Origin: Flavobacteriales bacterium
GTDB lineage: Bacteria > Bacteroidota > Bacteroidia > JACJYZ01
Assembly: GCA_020635855.1 (NCBI GenBank)
Contig: JACJYZ010000004.1
Location: forward strand, 62,001 to 126,000
Length of the DNA: 64,000 nucleotides
Direction: 5' to 3'
Shown: positions 8,917 through 19,318 of the stretch, in pieces
How positions within the stretch are numbered: the stretch's first letter is position 1
Layout of the letters: every line of letters starts with the position of its first letter
Notes under the pieces: model-generated
Seen by the model: only the letters and a program-made list of their open reading frames with translations
Told to the model about the DNA's origin: nothing
The model's database searches: none
Translations under genes and position numbers: made by a program

Positions 8917-9330
8917 ATGAACCACTGGCTTGTTAAATCAGAACCGACCACCTATGCGTGGGAACAATTGCTCAAAGACAAGAAAACATCCTGGGATGGC
9001 GTGCGGAACTATGCGGCCCGGCTTCACCTCATGGACATGAAAAAGGGAGACCTCGTGCTCTACTATCACAGCAACCAGGATCGTTCCATCGTAGGTGTAG
9101 CGGAGGTAACAAAAACCCATTACCAGGACCCCACGACAGACGATGACCGGTGGGTGGCCGTTGATATCAAGCCCGTTCAATCTTTCAATAAGCCGGTAAC
9201 CCTGTCCGAGGTCAAGGCGGAACCCAAACTCCAACAAATCGCCCTGGTTCGTATCGGACGACTTTCGGTGATGCCCCTGAAGAAAACAGAGTTCGACTGC
9301 CTCCTGAAAATGGGTCAGACAAAACTGTAA
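8917..9330 (+). CDS. EVE domain-containing protein
   Basis: 137 residues from the ATG at 8917; an in-frame ATG two codons upstream (8911) is an alternative. The N-terminus NHWLVKSEPTTYAWEQLL and the following WDGVRNYAARLHLMDMKKGD, then LYYHSNQDRSIVGVAEV, are the hallmarks of the EVE fold (PUA-like superfamily; thymocyte nuclear protein 1-type). The domain fills the protein. EVE domains bind modified bases in nucleic acids; the bacterial single-domain version has no settled cellular role. A longer frame reaching into the preceding terminator hairpin is not credible. Confidence 0.9.
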   Translation: MNHWLVKSEPTTYAWEQLLKDKKTSWDGVRNYAARLHLMDMKKGDLVLYYHSNQDRSIVGVAEVTKTHYQDPTTDDDRWVAVDIKPVQSFNKPVTLSEVKAEPKLQQIALVRIGRLSVMPLKKTEFDCLLKMGQTKL

Positions 9331-9455
9331 TCCCCTCTTTTGCCTTTCCTGCAAACGTCTTTTCACAGGCGTTGAACCATTTGCCGCATCACGCGTATGA
9401 ACAGCATTGTTGGGTGTGCAGTTGCCATGATTACATGTTTCTAACCTGATCCGTA

Positions 9456-12400
9456 ATGAGCGAAGATATACTCCGGTCCCTCATGCAGTTATTTGCCGTG
9501 ATCGCCAAACAAGACGATGGCATTACGGAACAGGAACGACAATATGTTCGAAGTTTCCTTGAACAGGAACTCCCGCATGACATCGTAGAAACCTATTACA
9601 AGCTTTTCGAAAAACTGGCCTCCGAGGAGGAAGAAGACGAAGAAGGCAAACCCAAAAAACGCCGGTTGACCAGTGTTGGTGATTCGGTACGTACCATTGC
9701 GATCTGCAAACAGATCAACAACGTTCTCACCCAGAAACAAAAGGTAATCGTATTGGTCAGGTTGTTCGAACTGGTCAGTACCGATCGCATATTTTCCGAA
9801 CAACGTATGGCCATCATTGACATGGTGGCGGGCGTGTTCAATATCAGCAGGGAAGAATTCAATCTGATCGAATCCTTCGCCATACATGAAGAACCGTCGA
9901 AACTGGCCAATCACTCCCTGTTGATCATCGGGTACAACAAAGGCCAGGTTGGCAAGCAGGTGAAGTTCATCAACTATGAACCCCTGAAGAACGCAAGCCT
10001 GGTTATCCTGAAAATCCCCAGTATCAACCTGTATTTCCTGCGGTTTTTTGGATCGGAAGACGTTCGGCTGAATGATCAGGCCCTGAAAAACAACCGCATT
10101 TACCTGTTTGCCAACGGAAGCACCATACGTTGCGCCTCGAACCGGCCGATCTATTTCAATGATGTTACTTCCCGTTTCCTGGAAGGCTTCACATCCGTGA
10201 AACTGTCTTTCAATGTAGAAAACCTCAACTATACATTCCCGAACGGAAAGGTTGGACTGAACAACGTCAATATCTCGGAAGGCCCAGGAAAATTGGTGGC
10301 CATCATGGGTTCCAGCGGCGCCGGTAAAACCACCCTGCTGAACGTACTTTCTGGTATCGAGCACCCCGATTCAGGTGAAGTGCGAATCAACGGAATCAAC
10401 ATCCACAACGAACCCAAACGCATCGAAGGTGTCATCGGTATGGTACCCCAAGACAACCTGCTGATTGAAGAACTCACGGTGTTTCAGAACCTGTACTACA
10501 ATGCCCAATTGTGCTTCCGTGACTTATCCAACAAGGAGATCAAGCGGAAGGTGAACAATGTGCTGGAAAGTCTGGGGTTATCCGCCATCCGTGACCTGCA
10601 GGTAGGAAATGAACTGAACAAGGTAATCAGCGGCGGACAACGCAAACGGTTGAATATCGGCCTCGAGCTCATCAGGGAACCCTCGGTGCTTTTTCTGGAC
10701 GAACCCACATCCGGTCTGTCTTCACTGGACTCCGAACATGTGATGGACCTGCTCCGGGAACTGACCCTGAAGGGAAAACTCATTTTCGTGGTCATTCACC
10801 AACCCTCGTCGGAGATTTACAAAATGCTCGACAAGGTTCTGTTCCTCGACAAAGGCGGACACCTGATCTATTACGGCAACCCGGTGGAAGCCGTATCCTA
10901 CTTCAAATCACAGGACCACCAGATCAAGCGCACCATCGACCTGAGTACCATCCGGCCGGACGAGATCTTTGCCATTGTGGAAGCCAGGGTGGTGAATGAA
11001 TTCGGTGAACTCACTGACAAAAGAAAAGCCACCCCCGAGGAATGGGTGGAAAGGTTCCAGCACCACCACCACGAACCCACCCTGCCGGACGTGGACGAGA
11101 GTCCGCCCAAAGAATTCCACATCCCCAATATGTGGGGACAAATGAAGGTGTTCTTCAAGCGCGACATCCTGGCCAAGCTCAGCAACAAACAATACATATT
11201 GATCACCCTGCTGGAAGCCCCGTTGCTGGCTTTCTTCCTATCCTTCATCGTCACCTATATCGATGATCCGAATTCAGACCATTACATCTTCCGAAACAAC
11301 GAAAACATACCGGCATACATCTTCATGAGTGTGGTGGTGGCACTTTTCGTAGGACTCATTGTGAGCGCTGAAGAACTGTTTAAAGACCGCAAGATCCTGC
11401 AACGTGAAAAATTTCTTCACCTGAGCCGGAATGCCTACCTGCTTTCAAAAATGGGATTGTTGCTGATGGTCTCCGCCATCCAGTCACTGTTGTTCGTATG
11501 GATCGGAAACAGCATCATCGGTATTCAGGGAATGATGTTTCCATACTGGTTGATGATTTTCTCCCTCGCCTCCCTGGCCAATGTATTGGGATTGAACATC
11601 TCTTCCGCACTGAATTCGGCAGTGGCTATTTACATCCTGATTCCATTGCTGATCATCCCGCAAATGATCCTGGGCGGCGCCATGTTCAGCTACGAAAAAA
11701 TCAACCGCCTGCTGGGAGGTGGTTACCGTGTGCCCTCCATCGCCCAGATCATGCCTGCCAGGTGGGGGTATGAAGGACTTATGGTTCATCAGTTTGTACA
11801 CAATGCATATGAAGAGGCTTTTTACGAGGTGGAAAAAAAGGAGAGCCTGTACGACTACAAACAAAGTTTTTTTGTGACCGAACTGGAACGGATGCTTCAG
11901 GAAGCGGAAAAGGATATACGCACCGGACAAGTGACCGACCGCACCCGCAACAACCTGGTGGTGGTAAAGAAAGAAATCACCCTGGAAGTGGTCTCGAACC
12001 CGCAGTTGAAGGTCATTGACCTCCGCGGTCTGGATGCAGACGACTACCAGGTGGAATCGTTCGGCATCGCGCGTGAAACGCTGAACAAGATCAGCGCCGG
12101 TTATATGCTGGGGTACAATTCTCAGGTGTTGAGAAAGGAACTGATACTGGGTAAACTCAGCACCAGCAAGGAACAGGCTGAAGCCTTTCGCAACCTGCGC
12201 GACAAATACTACAACGATTACCTGGCCGACGTAGTGAAACAGAGGTTCTCCAAGCACAAAATCATTACCGACAACGGCCGGCTGATACCCATCCTTGATC
12301 CGATCTACCGGGATGCCAACCCGGATGACGGATGGATATCACTTGACAGCCCGTTCTACACCCCCAGAAAAATTCTTTTCGGCAGATTGACCGATACCCT

Positions 12401-12593
12401 TTATTTCAATGTAATCATACTTTGGGTGATGTCTTTCCTGCTATATCTCACCCTGTATTTCGACCTGTTCCGGCGCATTCTGAATCGCCTGCAGTCGCTG
12501 TTTGCACGGCTATTCCCAGCCAGAAACAAACAGGTGATGGCCCTCCCAATCCAACCAAAGGAATCTGAAGAACCCGAATCGGAAGTCCTTTAG
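9456..12593 (+). CDS. ABC-2 type transporter, ATPase fused to permease, with N-terminal TerB-like and FHA-like regions
   Basis: 1045 residues in four parts. Residues ~5-150 are helical and acidic and resemble the TerB tellurite-resistance fold (LMQLFAVIAKQDDGITEQER; LVSTDRIFSEQRMAIIDMV). Residues ~165-250 are beta-rich and FHA-like (IRCASNRPIYFNDVTSRFL). Residues ~255-490 are an ABC ATPase of the ABCG/White type: Walker A GSSGAGKT at 285-292, signature SGGQRKR from 392, Walker B VLFLDE at 411-416. The C-terminal half is an ABC-2 permease with hydrophobic segments near LITLLEAPLLAFFLSFIV, AYIFMSVVVALFVGLIV, and a last one near VIILWVMSFLLYLTLYF. Substrate unknown. TerB-FHA-ABC fusions recur in Bacteroidota; the extra domains suggest regulation by phosphorylation or stress, which is inference. 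Confidence 0.88.
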   Translation: MSEDILRSLMQLFAVIAKQDDGITEQERQYVRSFLEQELPHDIVETYYKLFEKLASEEEEDEEGKPKKRRLTSVGDSVRTIAICKQINNVLTQKQKVIVLVRLFELVSTDRIFSEQRMAIIDMVAGVFNISREEFNLIESFAIHEEPSKLANHSLLIIGYNKGQVGKQVKFINYEPLKNASLVILKIPSINLYFLRFFGSEDVRLNDQALKNNRIYLFANGSTIRCASNRPIYFNDVTSRFLEGFTSVKLSFNVENLNYTFPNGKVGLNNVNISEGPGKLVAIMGSSGAGKTTLLNVLSGIEHPDSGEVRINGINIHNEPKRIEGVIGMVPQDNLLIEELTVFQNLYYNAQLCFRDLSNKEIKRKVNNVLESLGLSAIRDLQVGNELNKVISGGQRKRLNIGLELIREPSVLFLDEPTSGLSSLDSEHVMDLLRELTLKGKLIFVVIHQPSSEIYKMLDKVLFLDKGGHLIYYGNPVEAVSYFKSQDHQIKRTIDLSTIRPDEIFAIVEARVVNEFGELTDKRKATPEEWVERFQHHHHEPTLPDVDESPPKEFHIPNMWGQMKVFFKRDILAKLSNKQYILITLLEAPLLAFFLSFIVTYIDDPNSDHYIFRNNENIPAYIFMSVVVALFVGLIVSAEELFKDRKILQREKFLHLSRNAYLLSKMGLLLMVSAIQSLLFVWIGNSIIGIQGMMFPYWLMIFSLASLANVLGLNISSALNSAVAIYILIPLLIIPQMILGGAMFSYEKINRLLGGGYRVPSIAQIMPARWGYEGLMVHQFVHNAYEEAFYEVEKKESLYDYKQSFFVTELERMLQEAEKDIRTGQVTDRTRNNLVVVKKEITLEVVSNPQLKVIDLRGLDADDYQVESFGIARETLNKISAGYMLGYNSQVLRKELILGKLSTSKEQAEAFRNLRDKYYNDYLADVVKQRFSKHKIITDNGRLIPILDPIYRDANPDDGWISLDSPFYTPRKILFGRLTDTLYFNVIILWVMSFLLYLTLYFDLFRRILNRLQSLFARLFPARNKQVMALPIQPKESEEPESEVL

Positions 12594-12638
12594 TGTTATC
12601 ATTTTTATTACTTTTCAGGCTAAGAAACGAACAGGAAT

Positions 12639-13559
12639 ATGTATAAATCCCTTTCCTTAGGTGTGTTGTTCACGGGCGTTTTGCTGACTTCATGCATGAA
12701 TGACGAGAATGACGCACAGATCAAGGCCCTGGACTCCATCATGAGCAACCTTGAGATCGATACGGCCAATGTTTCGGGCGAAGTACTGGATCAGATCGTA
12801 AAAACCGTGCCCTCCCCCCTGGTGATGTCATCGTTCCTGGAAGCCACCGGGGCTGAATTCTCACAGGATCTGCTGCACGACAAGGGCATGGCGGACGACT
12901 ATGCCTCCGCCTTCCAGATGGCTGTGAACCTGGGCGTATACGGAGCGGATCTCGGTTACATCAACGTATATAAAAAGAACCACATCGCGGTGGATTACCT
13001 GAACGCGATCAAACGACTGGCAGACGGCTTGAAGGTGGGTCAGTTCTTCGACATCCAGGCCATGCGGCGAATGACCGCCAACCGGAACGATATTGACTCA
13101 CTCATCAACATCACCACCCAGGGATTTGAAGACATGGATGTGTACCTGAAAGAACGGAACCGCGATGTGATCAGTGCCCTCATCCTGTACGGCGGATGGG
13201 TGGAAGGCACCTACATTGCCTGCCAGGTGATCGGCGACATGCCCAATCCACCCAAAGACATGATGGAGCGCATCGGCGAACAGAAACTCGCGCTGAAAAG
13301 CCTTTATGACCTGTTGTCGATCTATAAGCAACAACCCTATTTTGCTGCCCTGATCGAGGAGCTGGAAAACCTGCGACAGGCCTATGAAGGGGTTGAACTG
13401 ATCACCGAGGATGCCGAAGCCACCATGGAAGAGGTAGACGGGGTTCTTACCGTTGTGGATCACAGCCAAAGCAGCGTTCGTATCACCGTGGATCAGTTGC
13501 GCGAGATCCGCACACAATTGACCAAAATAAGGAATCACATAACCAGTCAGGTATCATGA
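12639..13559 (+). CDS. Lipoprotein, helical, unknown function
   Basis: 306 residues with a lipoprotein signal (MYKSLSLGVLFTGVLLTSC; Cys19). The mature protein is largely helical and acidic: EVLDQIVKTVPSPLVMSSF, YASAFQMAVNLGVYGADLGY, and a C-terminal heptad-like region (ITVDQLREIRTQLTKIRNHI). A family of similar Bacteroidota lipoproteins of about 300 residues exists, but I know no function. It is translationally coupled (ATGA overlap) to the small exported protein that follows, and lies 45 bases after the ABC transporter gene, so one transcript for all three is likely. Confidence 0.8.
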   Translation: MYKSLSLGVLFTGVLLTSCMNDENDAQIKALDSIMSNLEIDTANVSGEVLDQIVKTVPSPLVMSSFLEATGAEFSQDLLHDKGMADDYASAFQMAVNLGVYGADLGYINVYKKNHIAVDYLNAIKRLADGLKVGQFFDIQAMRRMTANRNDIDSLINITTQGFEDMDVYLKERNRDVISALILYGGWVEGTYIACQVIGDMPNPPKDMMERIGEQKLALKSLYDLLSIYKQQPYFAALIEELENLRQAYEGVELITEDAEATMEEVDGVLTVVDHSQSSVRITVDQLREIRTQLTKIRNHITSQVS

Positions 13560-13996
13560 GAAAAGCCTCCGTATTCAGTTTCTTGGTCCTGGTCCTGATC
13601 TTACAGGCCTTCTCAACCAGTGAGGAAGGCGCCTGTGATGAGAAAAAACTCCATCAGCGATGTGCGTCATTGATGGATGACTATGCCCTTGTTAAGAATT
13701 TCAAGATCACCACCACCGAAGTACAGAAAGAATATGCCTACATGTTCAACAAGGGCACCACATACCTGATCACCATTTGTGACGACAATGTGGATAATGA
13801 ACGGATTGTGGTAGAGCTGTACAGGGCAAAGAAACTCATCGCAAGCAGCTTCAGTCAGCGCACAAAAAAGCACTACAACAAAATGGCTTTCCCATGCACC
13901 GCCACGGGTATTTACAACCTGCGCTTTTCATTCACTTACGGTGCAAAAGCCTGCGGCTCCATTTCACTGGGCTTTCAGAACGCCCGAACTCCATAG
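13556..13996 (+). CDS. Small exported protein coupled to the lipoprotein
   Basis: 146 residues with a signal peptide (MRKASVFSFLVLVLILQAF). The mature part has four Cys (EEGACDEKK, HQRCASLM, TICDD, FPCTATG) plus one in KACGSIS, and a beta-sandwich-like pattern (TTYLITICDDNVDNERIVVE; IYNLRFSFTYGAKACGSI). Its start overlaps the stop of the preceding lipoprotein gene by four bases (ATGA), suggesting that the two products act together in the envelope. Function unknown. Confidence 0.75.
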   Translation: MRKASVFSFLVLVLILQAFSTSEEGACDEKKLHQRCASLMDDYALVKNFKITTTEVQKEYAYMFNKGTTYLITICDDNVDNERIVVELYRAKKLIASSFSQRTKKHYNKMAFPCTATGIYNLRFSFTYGAKACGSISLGFQNARTP

Positions 13997-14001
13997 GAAA
14001 A

Positions 14002-14023
14002 CAGACCATGGAGACATGGTCTG
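14002..14023 (+). terminator. Hairpin between convergent genes
   Basis: Perfect 9-bp stem CAGACCATG / CATGGTCTG with a GAGA loop, between the convergent stops at 13996 and 14043. It lacks a clear T tract on either side, so it is a possible bidirectional terminator. Confidence 0.4.
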
Positions 14024-14042
14024 CTCTTGAATCAGGAAGAGA

Positions 14043-14660
14043 TCAGTTCAACACGTAGCGAACGCCGATGCCTGCCTGAAGCATCATCATACCCGGATTC
14101 TCCCATAACTCAACGAAGGGCGTGATATCCAGGAACAGGTTCAGGGGAAAACCGTCAGGTTGATAATCCACACCGATCACGCCATCCAGTCCGAGGTCTT
14201 TTTCAACCGAAGTGGCACTCCATTTCTGCGTCACCGGCTTGTGGGTTGCCAGGTCCTGGTAAGTTACATCGTACCAATATTTGATAGAGAACCACCGGAT
14301 CTGACCACCTCCGCCGACATACCATTTCAAACCATCCGAGAGGTCATGATACATCAGGTAGTGTAATTGCATGGCACCGCCGTGGTTCACCCGGTAATCT
14401 TCCAGGGTATAGTCATCAAAACCACGCCAACGGTTGAAATTCCTTTCATAATAGTTGAACAGGCCGGCAAAAGATGCCATGCCTATATTGAATTCGAAGG
14501 CATGGTTTTCTCTTTTTTCGATGACCGAAAATCCCATCGGGTCACCGGCCCGGATACCCACCGCGTACTGGCCATAAGGTTTTCCGTAATGATCTTCCTG
14601 CGCAATGGCAGGGCAACACGCCATGATGCATGCTGCAATAGCAAAACAAAGGTTTTTCAT
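14043..14660 (-). CDS. Outer-membrane beta-barrel-like protein
   Basis: 205 residues from the ATG at 14658-14660, which opens the signal peptide MKNLCFAIAACIMACCPAIA, ending IAQ. The mature part begins EDHYGKPYGQYAVGIRAGDP and alternates aromatic strands (HAFEFNIGMASFAGLFNYYE; WYVGGGGQIRWFSIKYWYD; LNLFLDITPFVEL), ending in MLQAGIGVRYVLN. This is the usual look of 8-10-stranded Bacteroidota outer-membrane barrels. No function can be named. Confidence 0.75.
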   Translation of the reverse strand: MKNLCFAIAACIMACCPAIAQEDHYGKPYGQYAVGIRAGDPMGFSVIEKRENHAFEFNIGMASFAGLFNYYERNFNRWRGFDDYTLEDYRVNHGGAMQLHYLMYHDLSDGLKWYVGGGGQIRWFSIKYWYDVTYQDLATHKPVTQKWSATSVEKDLGLDGVIGVDYQPDGFPLNLFLDITPFVELWENPGMMMLQAGIGVRYVLN

Positions 14661-14740
14661 AAGGACACACACTTGAGAAACGGCAAGGTAGTGAACCCCG
14701 CCAAATCTTCAAAACAAAGCCCTATGACCCCTGGAGGAGA

Positions 14741-17700
14741 TTAGGAGGCCACGCCCTTTCCGTGGCACTGCTTGAATTTCTTTCCGCTGCCGCAGGGACA
14801 GGGTTCGTTGCGGCCCACCTTCTTTTCCACACGAACCGGCTCTGCCTTAGGTTGGCTACCGTTATCCATGGGAGGACCTTCCGGCATGCCCGGAGGTGGC
14901 ATCGATGCAGGTGTGCTGACACTTTCGGGCCGGCTCTCCTGCAGCTGTTCGGGTGCTTTCCGCGGCGGTGCTGCCTGTTGCACCTGGCTCGCCTCCTGAA
15001 CGGGCAGGTTGCCCTGGAACAGGAAAGCCACCACCTCGCGATTCACCCGGTCTACCATTTCCTTGAACAATTTGAAAGACTCAAACTTGTAAATGAGCAA
15101 CGGGTCTTTTTGTTCATACACCGCATTCTGCACCGAGGACTTCAGATCATCCATCTCACGCAGATGCTCTTTCCACTCGTTGTCGATCAGTGCCAGCACA
15201 GTTCCTTTTTCAAAAGCCCGAACCAATGCTGCACCCTGGCTTTCATAACATTCTTTCAGGTTGGCAACGATCTGAAGGGTTTTGATACCATCGGTGAAAG
15301 GCACCACGATGTTCTCGTATGTCTGTGACTGGTTCTCATACACATCCTTGATAACCGGGAATGCGGCGACGCCGATTTGACGTCCTTTCTCGTTGTAGTA
15401 TTCCCAGGACCGCTGGTAAATTTCATCTCCCAGTTCATCCGGCTTGGATGCAAGGAATTTCTCTTCATCAATGCCGGCATCCACCTGAAGGATCCGCAGC
15501 AACTCCAGCTTGAATCCTTCATAATCCGAATAACCCTGGTATTCTTCGGACAGGCTCTCGCACACGTCCTTCACCATATTGGATATGTCTACACTCAGTC
15601 GTTCCCCGAAGAGGGCATGGCGCCTGCGCTTATAGATCACTTCACGTTGTGAGTTCATCACGTCATCGTACTCAAGCAAACGTTTGCGGATCCCGAAGTT
15701 GTTTTCTTCCACCTTGCGTTGCGCCCTTTCGATGGACTTGGTGATCATCGAATGCTGGATCACTTCCCCTTCTTCCAGGCCCAGCCTGTCCATCATCCTG
15801 GAAATACGTTCCGAACCGAACAACCGCATCAGGTTGTCCTCAAGCGAAACGAAGAACTGTGACGATCCCGGGTCTCCCTGGCGACCGGAACGACCACGCA
15901 ACTGGCGATCGACACGCCTGGAGTCATGCCTTTCTGTTGCCACGATGGCCAGACCACCGGCATCCTTTACACCGGGCCCGAGTTTGATATCGGTACCGCG
16001 ACCGGCCATGTTGGTGGCAATGGTTACCTGCCCCGCCAAACCGGCCTGTGCCACAATCTCAGCTTCCTTTTGGTGCAACTTGGCGTTCAAGACGCTGTGC
16101 TTGATGTTACGGATCTTCAACATCCGGCTCAGCAACTCCGATGTTTCAACCGAGGTGGTACCCACCAGCACGGGTCTTCCGGCATTGGTCAGTTCCACGA
16201 TCTCTTCGATCACGGCATTGTATTTTTCACGCTTGGTCTTATAGACCTTGTCTTCCATGTCTTTCCGCTGGATCGGACGGTTGGTGGGGATCACCACCAC
16301 ATCCAGTTTGTAGATCTCCCAGAACTCACCTGCTTCGGTTTCTGCCGTACCAGTCATACCGGCCAGCTTGTCATACATCCTGAAATAATTCTGCAAGGTG
16401 ATGGTCGCATAGGTTTGTGTAGCAGCTTCCACCTTTACATTTTCCTTGGCTTCGATGGCCTGGTGAAGACCGTCGGAGTAGCGGCGACCTTCCATGATGC
16501 GACCGGTTTGCTCATCCACGATCTTGATCTTTCCATCCATGATCACATATTCCACATCCTTTTCAAACAGGGTGTAGGCCCTCAGCAGCTGGTTCAGGGT
16601 ATGGATGCGCTCACTCTTCACCGTGAAATCGCGCATGAGTTCATTCTTCAGCTTGGAGGTTTCGCCGTCGGGCAGGCCTCTTTTCTCGATCTCAGCGATT
16701 TCGGATCCCACGTCAGGCATAATATAGAAAGACGGATCCTCTCCCTGGGCTGTAATCAGGTCAATGCCTTTTTCCGTAAGCTCGATGGTATTGTGTCTTT
16801 CGTCTATCACGAAATAGAGTTCCTGATCCACCTTGTGCATTTCCTTTCCCTGGTCCTGCATGTAGTAATTCTCGGTCGACACCAACTGCGCCTTGACACC
16901 GGGTTCGCTGAGAAATTTGATCAATGCCTTGTTCTTGGGCAACCCGCGATGTGATCGCAACAGGGCCATACCACCTGCTTTGTCGTTTTCCTTTCCTCCT
17001 TCCGCCAGGTGCTTTTTGGCATCGGCCAGCAGTGTGGTCACGTAGTTGCGTTGGGCGCTCACGAGTTTTTCCACGCGGGGCTTCAGTTCGTGAAACTCAT
17101 GTTTGTCGGCGCGCGGAATGGGACCCGAGATGATAAGCGGTGTTCTGGCATCATCGACCAACACGGAATCCACCTCATCCACGATGGCATACACGTGACC
17201 GGGTTGAACGAGGTCTTCGGGGTGATGCGCCATGTTGTCACGGAGGTAATCAAAACCGAACTCATTGTTGGTACCGTAGGTCACGTGGGCTTTGTACGCC
17301 TTTCTTCTTTCCGGAGAGTTGGGTTTGTATTTGTCGATGCAATCGACCCTGAGGCCATGGAACTCGAACAAAAGCCCCATCCACTCGGCGTCACGTTTGG
17401 CAAGGTAGTCATTCACCGTTACCACGTGCACCCCTTTACCTGTAAGCGCATTGAGGTATACCGGCAGGGTAGCCACGAGTGTTTTACCCTCACCTGTTGC
17501 CATCTCAGCAATCTTTCCCTGGTGCAGTACGATTCCGCCGATCAGCTGCACGTTGTAATGCAACATGTCCCAGGTGATCTCATTTCCTGCAGCAATCCAG
17601 CTGTTCGCATAGATGGCTTTGTCTCCTGAAATCTCTATGCTGGAGCGTGTGGCTGCCAGGTCACGGTCCATTTCCGTGGCGGTGACTTCCACCTTCGGGT

Positions 17701-18085
17701 TTTCTTTGAACCGCCTGGCCGTATCTTTCATCACAGCGAAAGCTTCGGGCAACAATTCATCCAGGGTGCTGCGGGTTTTTTCCTTGACGGATTTTTCCAG
17801 TTGATCAATTTGCTGGTAGATGTCTTCCTTGGAGGATATGTCGAGGTTGTCCTTTGCCTGAAGTTTCCCCCGGAGGTCTTTCAGTTTCTGCTCGTCATCG
17901 GCAACCGCCTTTTCAATGCGGGATTGAAATTCAGTGGTCTTCGCACGCAACTGGTCGTTCGAGAGCGACGATAATTTCTGGTATTCGGCGTTGATTTTCT
18001 CTACAAGCGGCAGAACCTCTTTCAGGTCGCGATCCGATTTATTACCGAGAATGCCTTTGAGTGCTTTGGTTAAACTTCCTAACAT
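14741..18085 (-). CDS. secA: Protein translocase subunit SecA
   Basis: 1114 residues, the long SecA form usual in Bacteroidota. It is the ATPase motor that drives preproteins through SecYEG at the inner membrane. Walker A ATGEGKT is at 196-202 and the DEAD-like DEVD at 303-306. Other hallmarks are [33 protein letters not shown] and [14 protein letters not shown]. The C-terminus holds the zinc-binding, SecB/ribosome-contacting tail with the Cys pattern [16 protein letters not shown], preceded by a Pro/Gln-rich linker. It would export every signal-peptide protein in this window, including T9SS cargo before outer-membrane passage. It is monocistronic on the minus strand with no close partner. 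Confidence 0.98.
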   Translation of the reverse strand: MLGSLTKALKGILGNKSDRDLKEVLPLVEKINAEYQKLSSLSNDQLRAKTTEFQSRIEKAVADDEQKLKDLRGKLQAKDNLDISSKEDIYQQIDQLEKSVKEKTRSTLDELLPEAFAVMKDTARRFKENPKVEVTATEMDRDLAATRSSIEISGDKAIYANSWIAAGNEITWDMLHYNVQLIGGIVLHQGKIAEMATGEGKTLVATLPVYLNALTGKGVHVVTVNDYLAKRDAEWMGLLFEFHGLRVDCIDKYKPNSPERRKAYKAHVTYGTNNEFGFDYLRDNMAHHPEDLVQPGHVYAIVDEVDSVLVDDARTPLIISGPIPRADKHEFHELKPRVEKLVSAQRNYVTTLLADAKKHLAEGGKENDKAGGMALLRSHRGLPKNKALIKFLSEPGVKAQLVSTENYYMQDQGKEMHKVDQELYFVIDERHNTIELTEKGIDLITAQGEDPSFYIMPDVGSEIAEIEKRGLPDGETSKLKNELMRDFTVKSERIHTLNQLLRAYTLFEKDVEYVIMDGKIKIVDEQTGRIMEGRRYSDGLHQAIEAKENVKVEAATQTYATITLQNYFRMYDKLAGMTGTAETEAGEFWEIYKLDVVVIPTNRPIQRKDMEDKVYKTKREKYNAVIEEIVELTNAGRPVLVGTTSVETSELLSRMLKIRNIKHSVLNAKLHQKEAEIVAQAGLAGQVTIATNMAGRGTDIKLGPGVKDAGGLAIVATERHDSRRVDRQLRGRSGRQGDPGSSQFFVSLEDNLMRLFGSERISRMMDRLGLEEGEVIQHSMITKSIERAQRKVEENNFGIRKRLLEYDDVMNSQREVIYKRRRHALFGERLSVDISNMVKDVCESLSEEYQGYSDYEGFKLELLRILQVDAGIDEEKFLASKPDELGDEIYQRSWEYYNEKGRQIGVAAFPVIKDVYENQSQTYENIVVPFTDGIKTLQIVANLKECYESQGAALVRAFEKGTVLALIDNEWKEHLREMDDLKSSVQNAVYEQKDPLLIYKFESFKLFKEMVDRVNREVVAFLFQGNLPVQEASQVQQAAPPRKAPEQLQESRPESVSTPASMPPPGMPEGPPMDNGSQPKAEPVRVEKKVGRNEPCPCGSGKKFKQCHGKGVAS

Positions 18086-18304
18086 GGTGATAATGCCTGG
18101 TATGCTTTCTTCCGAAAAATTTTGTTCTCAAAAATCATCCGCCTGCTTGTCAGACAGGCATTGAACCGCCGAAACACGTTCCGATCATTTGTCGTCTCAT
18201 CAAGGGCGGTTTCTTAAGAGAGCTGCAAAGTAACACAAAATAGAATCAATATGCCGGGAGACGTTCCCGACATTCCTTGCCCCGGTACCTTTCAAAAACC
18301 GGGC

Positions 18305-18336
18305 ACAAAAAAAAAGGCTGTCGTTATGACAGCCTT
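18305..18336 (-). terminator. Intrinsic terminator of the DUF2795 gene
   Basis: On the minus strand, AAGGCTGTC / GACAGCCTT (9 bp, five-base loop) is followed by an uninterrupted run of T (the A run at 18307-18315 on the plus strand). It lies 27 bases after the stop at 18363. Confidence 0.88.
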
Positions 18337-18362
18337 CATGTATGGCAAGTGTGCCTGAATAT

Positions 18363-18584
18363 CTAATATTCATCTTCATTAAAGAAGAAATCCTCTTTGG
18401 AGGGGTAATCCGGCCAAATTTCCTCGATGCTTTCATAGATCTCACCCTCATCTTCAATCTCCTGAAGGTTTTCAATCACCTCAAGCGGGGCTCCGGACCT
18501 CATCCCGTAATCGATGAGCTCGTCCTTTGTGGCTGGCCACGGGGCATCTTCCAAATAGGATGCTAGTTCAAGGGTCCAGTACAT
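18363..18584 (-). CDS. DUF2795 family miniprotein
   Basis: 73 residues, strongly acidic. The N-terminus MYWTLELASYLEDAPWPATK and the C-terminus WPDYPSKEDFFFNEDEY are highly conserved across Bacteroidota in a single-domain family annotated as DUF2795. The conserved core is APLEVIENLQEIEDEGEIYE. Function unknown; the fold is probably a small helical bundle. It has its own terminator and a possible -7 element upstream (18668-18675), so it is probably expressed alone. Confidence 0.88.
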   Translation of the reverse strand: MYWTLELASYLEDAPWPATKDELIDYGMRSGAPLEVIENLQEIEDEGEIYESIEEIWPDYPSKEDFFFNEDEY

Positions 18585-18667
18585 ATTCTCTACTTTTTTT
18601 TGATAACAGTAAACGAAAAAACAGTCAAATGGTTTTATCTGCTTACAGACAATGTTTCCAAAGCGGG

Positions 18668-18675
18668 CAAATGTA
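18668..18675 (-). promoter_or_regulatory. Possible -7 element (TACATTTG) for the DUF2795 gene
   Basis: Perfect TAnnTTTG match on the minus strand, 84 bases before the start codon at 18584. No TTG was found at the proper -33 distance, so this is a weak call. Confidence 0.3.
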
Positions 18676-18769
18676 AAAAAATATCCAAACCGAAAGACGC
18701 GATTGTTAAGTAATTTGTGAAAAGATTTCCAATGGGGTTTTCGACTACAACAGGAATGTGGTCAGGTGT

Positions 18770-19318
18770 TTACAGTTCAGGCTTCCACGGCATTTCTTCT
18801 GCATGAACCAAACGGGCCCAATATCGGCTGAGGACAAAGAGATAATCTGAGAGCCTGTTCAGGTAAACCAGGATGAGGGGATCTACCTGTTCCTGCAAGT
18901 TCAGAGCCACCGTTGCACGCTCTGCACGCCGGCAGACACACCTGGCAAGATGACACCAGGAGACAGCAGGATGACCACCCGGTAAAACAAAATGCTTCAT
19001 CGGTGGCAAATGGCCTTCCATCTCATCAATCTTCCCCTCAAGAAAATTTATATCGTCCTGGGTAACTTTCGGGGTTTTCACATTTTTCTTCGTGGGATCG
19101 GTTGCAAGCTGTGACCCGAGGGTGAACAAGCGATCCTGGATGCGCACCAGCTCTTCTTTGCAAGCAGCAGCCACTTCCTGGTCGCGCATCATACCAATGA
19201 CCGCATTCAGTTCGTCCACCGTCCCGTAAGCCTCGATGCGAATGTGGCTTTTCGGCAGGCGGCTGCCACCAAAAAGTGCGGTGTTGCCCTGATCGCCCCC
19301 TTTGGTATAGATCTTCAT
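18770..19318 (-). CDS. Cob(I)yrinic acid a,c-diamide adenosyltransferase, PduO type
   Basis: 182 residues. It transfers the adenosyl group of ATP to cob(I)alamin or corrinoids to make adenosylcobalamin. The N-terminal ATP-binding motif [15 protein letters not shown] and the later RCVCRRAER and [13 protein letters not shown] match the PduO/MMAB family, and the length is typical. Its start codon overlaps the stop of the upstream ABC ATPase gene by four bases (ATGA), so the two are co-translated. Other B12 genes are absent nearby, so salvage rather than synthesis is the likely use. I saw no cobalamin riboswitch upstream. Confidence 0.93.
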   Translation of the reverse strand: MKIYTKGGDQGNTALFGGSRLPKSHIRIEAYGTVDELNAVIGMMRDQEVAAACKEELVRIQDRLFTLGSQLATDPTKKNVKTPKVTQDDINFLEGKIDEMEGHLPPMKHFVLPGGHPAVSWCHLARCVCRRAERATVALNLQEQVDPLILVYLNRLSDYLFVLSRYWARLVHAEEMPWKPEL

